From positions 59,626,255-59,690,254 of the forward strand of contig OZ024933.1 in NCBI GenBank assembly GCA_964017235.1: a stretch of 64,000 nt of DNA. Direction: 5' to 3'. Origin of the DNA: Sabellastarte sp. h YS-2021. Taxonomy: Eukaryota > Annelida > Polychaeta > Sabellida > Sabellidae. The notes under the pieces were generated by a model. That model worked only from the letters and a program-made list of their open reading frames with translations, was not told the origin of the DNA and searched no databases. Both the position numbers and the translations under genes were made by a program. Shown here one piece after another: positions 55,440 through 64,000 of this stretch. Numbering within the stretch: the stretch's first letter is position 1; each line of letters begins with the position of its first letter.

Positions 55440-56023
55440 ATCTCTGCTGAGTGTGTTCCTCCTTGTTGTTGATGTAGGCTACCACTGTTGAGTTGTCCAT
55501 CGCAACTAACACTGTTTGATTCTGGCACTGGTCCTTGAAGTCTCGAAGGGCCAGGGAGACCGCCTTCAATTCTAGGACATATATGTGTAGCCTTTTTTCC
55601 CGATCTGACCACAGACCCTTTGTGGAATTTTTGGTCTAAGTGAGCGCCCCAACCTTCGTGTGAGGCGTCGGTAAAGAGTTGGATACTGTGGTGTTTGGGA
55701 TGAAGGTCTGCACCTTTCATCACGTTTGAGGGATTTTGCCACCAATCTAGGTGGGCTGCAATGGCTTCTGTCCAAGGAAGGAGGTTGTCCAGCGACTGAG
55801 GATATCTCCAGTGCTCCTTGAGATGAAACTGAAACGGCCTCCTGTGAAGGCGTCCCTCCGGGACCATTTTCTCCGTTGAGGCTAGCAACCCAATTAGAGA
55901 CATCAAACATCTTGCAGTCAAAACACGTTTTGACTTGAGTAGTAGGATCAAATCCTGAAGTTTGAGCCATCTCTCTTGAGTGGGTTTTACAAGGGCTGAA
56001 TCTAGGTGGTATTCGTAGCCCAT
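54740..56023 (-). pseudogene. DIRS-2 RNase H and connector
   Basis: Holds 'FQFHLKEHWRYPQSLD', 'IQLFTDASHEGWGAHLDQ', 'THSAEMCALLWKI', 'KARHVLGCLNVMADLLSR', then 'PHVDLFATHLNHKLPLYV', 'DALNIHWTN' and 'GSPGMPWFWDLVQLS'. The middle (about 55480-55620) is read in another frame, where the ELKA and DNSTV residues lie, so two compensating indels are present. It keeps the DLFATHLN segment that DIRS-1 lost. Confidence 0.82.
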
Positions 56024-56640
56024 GAACGAAAAACACCGGAGTAGGTTTCAGTTCTGATTTTTCCTGATTTATTATCCACCCCAAGGACTGAGTTAGGTCT
56101 ACCACTGCCTGTGTGTTCACTTGGGCTTCCTCCTGAGACTGGGACCTGATCAGCCAGTCGTCCAGGTATTGGTGAATTCTGAGTCCTCTTGAGAGGGCCA
56201 TTAGTTTCACTTCCTTTACGATCATTGTAAAGACCTGGGGGGCTGTGGCTAGTCCGAATGGGAGGGAGGTGAATTGGAACACCTGTGACTTGTAGCAAAA
56301 CCTAAGGTATTTCCTTGAGTTTGGATGGATGGGGATGTGTAGGTAAGAGTCCGACAGATCTATCGACGATACCCACTCCCCTGGAATCAGGGAGGTCCTG
56401 ATGGACTCTGGAGTTTCCATTTTGAACTTTTCTACGTGTAGAAAAGTGTTGAGCCTGTTTAGGTCTATGACTGGCCTCCACCTTAGGTGAGGTTTGGTAC
56501 TAGGAACAGGCGACTGTAAAACCCGAGAGATTTTACATTTTCCACCCTTTCTATTGCGTTCTTTGACAGAAGAGACTGGATACAGAGGCCAGGACTTGGT
56601 CTTTGAAGGGCCTTGTATTCTGACCGGGTCAGGAGTCTGA
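55572..56640 (-). pseudogene. DIRS-2 reverse transcriptase
   Basis: 'GFYSRLFLVP' (near 56520) and 'LRWRPVIDLNRLN' (near 56470) are in different frames, separated by a one-base indel. The frame from 56420 continues with 'VSSIDLSDSYLHIPIHP', 'LPFGLATAP' and the intact active site 'YLDDWLIRS' near 56160. It leaves the true frame near 56025. Catalytic Asp residues are all present. Confidence 0.85.
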
Positions 56641-56649
56641 CTGGACTTG

Positions 56650-59009
56650 GATTGAAAAGAATGACAGGATTTGTTTGCCAGTCTTATCTGAAAGAACGGA
56701 GGAGAACTCCTACTGGTGGACTGAGTGAGGCTGGAGGAGTCATTGGGGGGAAGGGTTTTTATGCCCTCGTCCCTTAGAGTGGGTCAAAAGACCTTGGAGC
56801 CTCGGCTACTCAATTTCCCCCTACCTGGGGAAAACGATGGATACTGCTAGGGATGGAATGGCCCCCATTGGGGTGGTTCCTGTAGGAGTCTCTAGATGTG
56901 GGGAATTGGAAAGGGTGATTAATAGGGCCTAAACCCTAAGTGTTATTACAGGTGCCTTGATGAGGGACTCCTGTCCCTCCTAAAGTAGTTGTGAATGGGG
57001 AACTTTAAGATCTAAAGATCCAGTATCTCACCTGAATTCACCATACCCCTTCTGACTACTTATATGCACCATGGAATTGAGTTTGACCTGTATGGTAGTA
57101 GCCTTGCTACTGTCTTAACATATATATATATATAACCAGGTTGTATTCAGAAAAAAACCTAGTGAAGAGCAGCCTGAAGCTCAACTCTTGCTGACCAGAA
57201 GGGGAGGAGGGGCTTACCCAAGGAGGCCCCTAAGGAGATACAAATTTGAAAACTTGTTCCATTTTAAGGGAAATTAAACGGCCCAAGATCCTGTTGGCCT
57301 AGTAAATCATTCAGAGTCCAGACTGTGGAGGATAGGCATAAATTCCCTGGGGGCAGGGAGGTTCAAAAAACTGCCTAAGTTTCAATGTCCTCAAAAATTG
57401 TTTAGGGTGAAGTCAGGCAACCTACTTCCCTAAAATACAGAGCCAGGACTGAATGAAGGACCTTGTTTAGAAGGCCTCTTGGGCTTGAGGACTTGGACTT
57501 GAACTTGGACCCAAGCCTCCAATAGGTGATATTTACTGCCAGGCTGGTGAACTATTAGTCCAAGTGTGTGTTAGGATTGTTCAGAGTTCTGATCTGGAAC
57601 CATCATCCGAACATCAGGTTTAAGATCTGATCATCCGAGGATTAGATCTAGATACAATCATCCGAGCATCGGATTTTAGATTAGATCATCCGAGCATTGG
57701 AACTTAGTGTGACATCCGATCATCCGAGCATAGGATGGAGAAGCAGACATCCGAACCTCGGATCTGATATCTGAGCATCGGGTCTAGATGCAATGAAAAA
57801 CCGAGTATCAAATCATACTTGGGTGAATAGAAGTTGGAATAGTGCATCCGATTCTCGGATGCATTAAAAATCTCGGATGAACTAAGATCTTATCTGAATT
57901 TAAGCAGGGATCTGATCCACCCTGGAGAAAGAAGTTGGATATTATAATTTCTATGTAAGCTTTCCTTAAGGTAAGCTTCCATGTAAGCTTTGTCTTTCCT
58001 TCTTTGAAGGAACTACACAACTAGATTTACGTAAGTAAATCTACTGTGACACAAGGTCACCTGCCCCACCCGCCTCACTGCAGGTAGGGTTAGTTGTGAG
58101 ATAGGAAAAGCAGAAATTACACAGAATTTTATTAAATAACATAGAATCTAAAAAACAAGTAATTATAATTTAAAACTGGATGAATTAAATATAATTAAAA
58201 TAATTGGTAACCAAGGTTACCTTATAGTCTAAAGAGACACGTAATGTCTAGACGATTAATGAAGAATTCTATTCCTGTTTATTTAAGTATTAACCTTATA
58301 AATGGTCAATAATACAGGAACGAAGGGATAAAATATATAATTTAATTTTATTTTATTTATATTTATAAACGTACTGTAAGAAACCCGCGTCTCTCAGCAC
58401 ATGCGGTCTAGACGTGACGTCATCACAGGGGTTTCCCCGAGGATTCCCCCAGTTAGAATCGTGCTTTATATCATATTTTAACCCTTAAAATGGACCAATA
58501 GAGGAGAAGAATGGGGATAAACCCTTGCAAAATTTATTTTATTTGATTTCAACAGGCATATATTCCTGTATATAAACCACCTACGCGAGACGTGCAAATT
58601 GCAAGAAATGCTGTCTCGATAAAAAAACGGAAGTGGTTTCGATTATTTCACTCGACAAGGACTCGTTTGTGTTATTTAATACCCTTTTAAACCCTAAAAA
58701 TGGTCAAATAATGAAGCAGATAGGGGTTAAATATTATTTTATTTTATTCTACTGACAGGCATATATATATATCCTGTATTAGAAACCACATAAACGAGTC
58801 GCTATTGCTTTACAACGTGAACCCGGAAGTGGACTTCAGTTGTAAAATATAGTAAAGATACTTATCTGAACTATGAAAAGACATCGAATTGTGATTCAAT
58901 GTAATAAAATAAAGAAACTGATGTAGTTTCCAGATCCAACGACAAGTATATCCTTGTAAAAATGAAATAATATTCCTTGTAAAATAAAGCATTGCTAATT
59001 CGCGTGGCC
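56650..59009. other. DIRS-2 leader where gag is expected: no ORF, several repeat families
   Basis: No gag-like protein can be read. 57590-57870 contains about ten degenerate copies of ATCCGAGCATCGGAT, a near-palindrome. 58260-58800 contains three diverged units of ~190-210 bp ('ttaaccctta(a/t)aaatggNcaataNNg...ttattttattt...caggcatatat...gaaaccac'). The gag may be lost, too diverged, or replaced by captured DNA. Confidence 0.6.
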
Positions 59010-59158
59010 AACGAGAAAGTAGGGCGAGAGGTCAGAGGTTATCACGTGACGACAACTAGCAGTGTATCCGGTGGCTAACAAGAACTGTCTTTTTTTTCTA
59101 AGACGTTGGCCCTGGGTGTGGCAACCCGAGAACAGCATTAAGTCCCACATGGTAAGCT
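59010..59158. repeat. DIRS-2 right inverted terminal repeat
   Basis: Inverse of 53340-53488. The outer tip ATTGTAGCGTAATAAAA (to 59175) is unmatched in the left repeat and copied in the ICR. Confidence 0.93.
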
Positions 59159-59175
59159 ATTGTAGCGTAATAAAA

Positions 59176-59640
59176 CCAATAATAAGCGATTTATAGGCAC
59201 TTTTAAGTTTTGCTGTCTTTGTTTGACCTTGAAGGAGGGGTCCAAGGTTAAATCCGACAACACCAAAGGATTCCAAGCCCATGATTTCCTGTAGGTTGGT
59301 TTACCATCCCAAACCTGTAGGACCAATAACAAGCGAGTTATAAGCAATTTTAAGTTTGGCTATCCTCAACTGGCCTTGAAGGAGGGGTCCAAGGTCAAAT
59401 CTGACCACACCAAAAGAATCCCAGCCCATGATTTCCTATATGTTGTTTTACCATCCCAAACCTCTAAGACCAATAATAAGCAAGTTATAAGCACTTTTAA
59501 GTTTGCCTATCCTCGTTTGACCTTGAAGAAGAGGTCCAAGGTCAAATCGGACCACATCAACAGATTCCCAGCCCATGATTTCCTATATGTCTGTTTACCA
59601 TTCCAAACCTCTAGGACCAATAATAAGTGAGTTATAAGCA
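59176..59640. repeat. ~145-bp tandem repeat, copy B
   Basis: About three units (TGACCTTGAAG at about 59223, 59373 and 59519). The first is the right part of the unit split by DIRS-2. The same everted TGACCTTGA/CCAAGGTCA pair is kept. Confidence 0.85.
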
Positions 59641-62105
59641 AAGTAGCTATTACTCAGCTATGCAATGAGCTACATGTCTGAATTTTTACTATATTATAGC
59701 TGACCCAAAAGTAGGTGAACAACATATTTAAGCAAAATACTGTAAATGCAATAGTTTTCAAGTTACAACTGATTTACTCAATAGTGAGAACCTGAAAATA
59801 GCTATTGCTCAGCTATGCCATGAGCTATAGGTCTGTAATTTCACTATGTTATAGCTGACCCAAAAGTAGGTGAACAACATATTTTAACAAAATACTCCAA
59901 ATGCAATATTTTTCAAGTTACAATTGATTTACTCAACAGTCAGTACCTGAAAATAGCTATTGCTCAGTTGTGCCATGAGCTACAGGTCTGTAACTTCACT
60001 ATATTATAGCTGACCCAAAAGTAGCTGAATAACATACTTACACAAATTTCTGTAAATGCAATAGTTTTCAAGGTATAAATGATTTACTCAACAGTGATAA
60101 GCTCAAAGTAGCTATTACTCAGCTATGCCATGAGCTACAGGTCTGAAATTTTACTATGTTATAGCTGACCCAAAAGTAGCTGAATAACGTATTTACACAA
60201 ATTTCTGTCAATGCAATAGTTTTCAAGTTATAAGTGATTTACTCAACAGTGATGACCTAAAAGTAGCTATTACTCAGCTATGCCATGAGCTACAGGTCTG
60301 AAATTTTATTATGTTATAGCTGACCCCAAAATAGGTGAATAACATATTGAAACAAAATACTCTAAATACAATAGTTTTCAAGTTATAAGTGATTTACTCA
60401 ACAGTGATAACCTAAAAGTAGCTATTACTCAGCTATGCCATGAGCTACATGTCTGAAATTTTACGATGTTATAGCTGACCCAAAAGTAGGTGAACAACAT
60501 ATTTAAGCAAAATACTGTAAATGCAATATTTTTCAAGTTACAATTGATTTACTCAACAGTCAGTACCTGAAAATAGCTATTGCTCAGTTGTGCCATGAGC
60601 TACAGGTCTGTAATTTCACTATGTTATAGCTGACCCAAAAATAGCTGAATAATGTATTTACACAAATTTCTGTAAATGCAATAGTTTTCAAGTTATAAAT
60701 GATTTACTCAACAGTGATAATCTCAAAGTAGCTATTACTCAGCTATGCCATGAGCTACCGGTCTGAAATTTCACTATATTATAGCTGACCACAAAATAGG
60801 TGAATAACATATTGAAACAAAATACTCTAAATGCAATAGTTTTCAAGTTATAAGTGATGTACTCAACAGTGATAACCTAAAAGTAGCTATTACTCAGCTA
60901 TGCCATGAGCTACAGGTCTGAAATTTTACTATGTTATAGCTGACCCCAAAATAGGTGAATAACATATTGAAACAAAATACTCTAAATGCAATACTTTTCA
61001 AGTTATAAGTGATTTACTCAACAGTGATAACCTAAAAGTAGCTATTACTCAGCTATGCCATGAGCTATAGGTCTGTAATTTCACTATGTTATATAGCTGA
61101 CCCAAAAGTAGGTGAACAACATATTTTAACAAAATACTCCAAATGCAATATTTTTCAACTCACAACTGATTTACTCAACATACAGTACCTGAAAATAGCT
61201 ATTGCTCAGCTGTGCCATGAGCTACAGGTCTGTAATTTCACTATGTTATAGCTGACCCAAAAGTAGCTGAATAACGTATTTACACAAATTTCTGTAAATG
61301 CAATTGTTTTCAAGTTATAAGTGATTTACTTAACAGTGATAACCTCAAAGTAGCTATTACTCAGCTATGCCATGAGCTACAGGTCTGAAATTTTACTATG
61401 TTATAGCTGATCCCAAAATAGGTGAATAACATATGAAACAAAATACTCTAAATGCAATAGTTTTCAAGTTATAAGTGATTTACTCAACAGTGATAACCTA
61501 AAAGTAGCTATTACTCAGCTATGCAATGAGCTACATGTCTGAAATTTTACTATGTTATAGCTGACCCAAAAGTAGGTGAACAACATATTGAAGCAAAATA
61601 CTGTAAATGCAATAGTTTTCAAGTTACAACTGATTTACTCAACAGTGATAACCTGAAAATAGCTATTGCTCAGCTATGCCATGAGCCACAGATCTGAAAT
61701 TTTACGATGTTATAGCTGACCCCAAAATAGGTGAATAACATATTGAAACAAAATACTCCAAATGCAATAGTTTTCAAGTTATCAGTGATTTACTCAACAG
61801 TGATAACCTAAAAGTAGCTATTACTCAGCTATGCCATGAGCTACAGGTCTGAAATTTGACTATGTTATAGCTGACCCAAAAGTAGCTGAATAACATATTT
61901 ATACGAAATTCTCTAAATGCAATAATTTTCAAGTTACAAGTGATTTTACTCAAGATGGTAGTTACTGAAAAGCCCAAAAGTAGCTATTACTCACTTAGCT
62001 ATTGAGACAGACACCCAAGTTACTCACCATGTTGTAGCTATGAAAAAGTAGCTGAATAACATATTTTAACAAAATGCTCTAAATGCAACACTTTTCAAGT
62101 TATAA
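59640..62105. repeat. ~155-bp tandem array, copy B
   Basis: About 15 units of the same monomer as 19440-21412, ending with one diverged monomer ('actcacttagctattgagac', 61990-62100). The ~321-bp higher-order dimer of copy A is not repeated here, so array expansion differed between copies. Confidence 0.88.
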
Positions 62106-62540
62106 GTGATTTAGTGCATGATTTCATGAATTTTAATGCATTAAAAATTATTAAAAAAATTTATTAAAAAAAAACTAAGACAGATCCAGGTCTCATACTC
62201 ACACAAGAGAATCTATCTCTGGCCTAGTACATACATGCAAGATATGAGAGAAATCCCTGCACTAGTCACTGAGAAAATTGTGATAAAGTGTTGAAATTTT
62301 CACACTTTTGGTGGGGGTACCTCCCTTGTAATGTCTCTAGCAAACAGACGAACAGACAGATTTGCATGCCTTGAACAATTTTTCATCCTCAATAGATAAG
62401 GTATCTTTTAAAAAAAACAGCATGTCTCTAGGCCTTGTAGTTTTGGAGAAGAAGTTGTTCACACGGACGCGTACGCGGACGCCCATACCGCAGAGTGACG
62501 ACATAATGTCAGCTGACTAACAAGTCAGCTGACATAAAAA

Positions 62541-63454
62541 TGGAGTTGAGAGAGTGGGTTTGAGTTCCGATAATAGAGGTTTAACTGTATTTAAAGACGT
62601 CTCAGTAACTAGTAGCATGATCCTAATTGCAGGGTACTGTACAAAGTTTACCAGAGAATTTTCCAGGTCCCAAAGACCTGCAACTCAAAAATGTTACAGG
62701 TCACTAGCAAGGTTACCAGTCTGTACTTCAATGTAAGTTAAATGAAGAGTGATATTCAAAAATTGACCAAGTGGCAAGAGTTAACAGAATAAACTGTATT
62801 TCAATAGTGGCAAGGATGTAAAAAGCAAAAATCTCATTAATTTCAGCGATTAAAAAACATATAAAAGAACAACTTAACAGTCTTCTTATTTGCAGGACAT
62901 CAAGACCAGTAGCTCTAGAAGCTACAGGTCTATGAAGAAAAAGGCATAGTCTTGGACAGCAGGTAGATGTTGAATTCGTACACTGTTGTACACTTATATT
63001 ATGGCAGGCAATTAGCACTTCCAACATACTGAAATGAGTTGACTGGAATCAACTAACACACAAGGCAGTTTTCACTAACATGGATCATGGAAGATCACAT
63101 TAAATTTGAGCCAAAATGATCAACTTTTGATAAGAGTTTTAGATCAGCTCAGGTTGGTATTTGCAAAAATCTGATCTGATGTTTCAATCAAATTTCAGAT
63201 TAAGTTTGATCCATGCACTTTGATGGATAAACTTTTAGATCCATCAGGCCTTACAGGGGCAGAGGGTACTTCACAACTGAATAAACCCATTAGATTTTCT
63301 GAGTAATGAAGAACTCTAGTTGAAAACTTAAAATTGTGAGAAATACCAAAAATCAGATTACACCCCAAAATCAGATTACGTATATGTCTGTTTTCTTATT
63401 TGTCTGTGTTCAAGATAACTCCAAAAGTAATGGAGAGATTTTTTTTTTTTTTTT

Positions 63455-63485
<31 letters not shown>

Positions 63486-63560
63486 GAGAGGGGGTACAAA
63501 ATGTAACAGACTAGATTTACACTCTCACTGGAAGCAGAGAAAGGGAAATGATCGAAGAGA
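62541..63560. other. No gene recognised
   Basis: AT-rich. A T26 run followed by a G22 run (63439-63486) is the only striking feature and is listed separately. Confidence 0.4.
63439..63486. repeat. T26-G22 homopolymer block
   Basis: 26 T followed directly by 22 G. The G run could form a quadruplex on this strand. Length in such runs is unreliable in any assembly. Confidence 0.9.
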
Positions 63561-63569
63561 ATCATAGTG

Positions 63570-63825
63570 TTCTAGGAAAGAACCTTGCACAAAGTCCAGG
63601 CCTTCAACATCTGTTGCCTCCTTCAGAAAGAAGCTCAAAACTTACTTGTTTGCAAAAGCCTATCCGCCATAGCCTCCCCCGTCACTCCTCTGTCTCCTTG
63701 GTATGACCTGGCTATGTCCTTCGATTAACGTTAACTGCCTTGCTTTATGTTCAGATGCGCCTTAGAGTCCATCAGTGGTGGAGATTAAGCACTATAAAAG
63801 TCCACATTAGATTAGATTCTGATGC
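63570..63825 (+). mobile_element. L2-like LINE 3' end
   Basis: The open frame ends '...RPSTSVASFRKKLKTYLF' 'AKAYPP' then TAG near 63670. The FKxxLKTxLFxxAY pattern is the classic C-terminus of L2/CR1-like ORF2 proteins. The 3' untranslated tail follows, with GCGCCTTAGAGTCC and AAGCACTATAAAAGTCCAC, ending in an ATTAGATT repeat (about 63815). This is the 5'-truncated end of a LINE; its tail also occurs at 32830. Confidence 0.8.
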
Positions 63826-63879
63826 CCAAAGGGCTACACTGCACAAACACTTTATAGAATCACAGGGATGCTTAAAATC

Positions 63880-64000
63880 TTGCAAATTTAATAAGTAAAT
63901 TAAATTTTTATAAGCTAATACCCTATCCAATGGACAATTGCTTTACCAGTCGGCGCGACCGGTCCCGCCAAATGACAGAAAAAGTCATCCTGTATAAACT
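63880..64000 (-). mobile_element. Left end of another DIRS element (DIRS-3 family), cut by the window
   Basis: TTGCAAATTTAATAAGTAAA... at 63880 matches the left tip predicted by the DIRS-3 ICR and missing in DIRS-3 itself. It continues into 'aataccctatccaatggaca' and 'gtcccgccaaatg', the DIRS-3 inverted terminal repeat. Orientation should again be minus, with ICR and coding region beyond the window. Confidence 0.85.

Larger units (their letters stand above)
53298..59175 (-). mobile_element. DIRS-2: DIRS retrotransposon nested in a tandem repeat
   Basis: A 5.88-kb element on the minus strand with inverted terminal repeats (53340-53488 and 59010-59158) and ICR (53548-53644). The host repeat reads ...ACCTCTAG(G/A)A|CCAATAATAAGC..., so the insertion boundaries are exact: TTGTAAATTTT at the left and GTAATAAAA at the right, with no base lost or duplicated. 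Coding order is as in DIRS-1: reverse transcriptase/RNase H (55240-56640), connector, recombinase (53651-55439). No gag ORF is found in 56650-59010; instead there are short repeats. Several frameshifts kill the copy. Confidence 0.93.
52906..62540. mobile_element. Pearl/HINE-like element, copy B, interrupted by DIRS-2
   Basis: Same order as copy A (18477-21842): conserved end with stem-loop (52916-52935), 145-bp units (53160-53297 and, after the insertion, 59176-59640), 155-bp array (59640-62105) and conserved tail (62105-62540) ending GTCAGCTGACATAAAA. Without DIRS-2 it is ~3.76 kb, slightly longer than copy A because its array has more units. The tail differs from copy A by only a few substitutions. 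The linker seen in copy A at 19340-19440 is absent; the 145-bp unit passes straight into the 155-bp array at about 59640. Confidence 0.8.

Noticed and set aside
59640-62105. Short ORFs within the 155-bp array
   Set aside because: They repeat with the satellite period, are interrupted in most units and show no protein features.

Overview
The window is nuclear DNA of an invertebrate animal. It has spliced genes with GT-AG introns, a seven-transmembrane receptor, a gamma-tubulin-complex gene, SINEs, LINEs and tyrosine-recombinase retroelements. The mix of DIRS elements, pearl/HINE-like elements with tandem-repeat cores and tRNA-derived SINEs suggests a mollusc, possibly a bivalve. That placement is inference; no species marker is present.

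Host genes are few. (1) An atypical class A GPCR lies at 10421-11722 (+), uninterrupted by introns. (2) MZT2 (mitotic-spindle organizing protein 2) lies on the minus strand in three coding exons, 35308-35360, 33772-33870 and 32492-32705, whose splice phases join exactly into 121 residues. (3) Isolated possible exons lie at 8523-8602 (-), 16503-16721 (-) and 13477-13763 (+); none could be assigned to a family.

Most of the rest is mobile or repetitive DNA. Five tyrosine-recombinase-type retroelements all point to the minus strand: a gag-RT fragment at 1-2824 (a different family), DIRS-1 (25796-31283), DIRS-3 (39025-43419), DIRS-2 (53298-59175) and the left end of another at 63880-64000 related to DIRS-3. 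DIRS-1, -2 and -3 show the diagnostic layout of inverted terminal repeats plus an internal complementary region (ICR) made of the complements of both outer ends joined together. All three are decayed: frameshifts and a duplication in DIRS-1, no gag and several frameshifts in DIRS-2, no recombinase and a mutated RT active site in DIRS-3.

A second class is non-coding elements with tandem-repeat cores and a GC-rich terminal stem-loop, resembling bivalve pearl elements and Helentron-associated HINEs. One ~3.4 kb family has two copies, 18477-21842 and 52906-62540; the second is split by DIRS-2, and comparison gives the exact empty site. Others lie at 45837-49524, about 49640-50930 and 51690-52905. 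Their repeats are rich in nuclear-receptor half-sites (AGGTCA/TGACCT). Smaller items are two tRNA-headed SINE families with target-site duplications, decayed LINE 3' ends, a 161-bp MITE, a ~695-bp foldback element and recent perfect tandem duplications.
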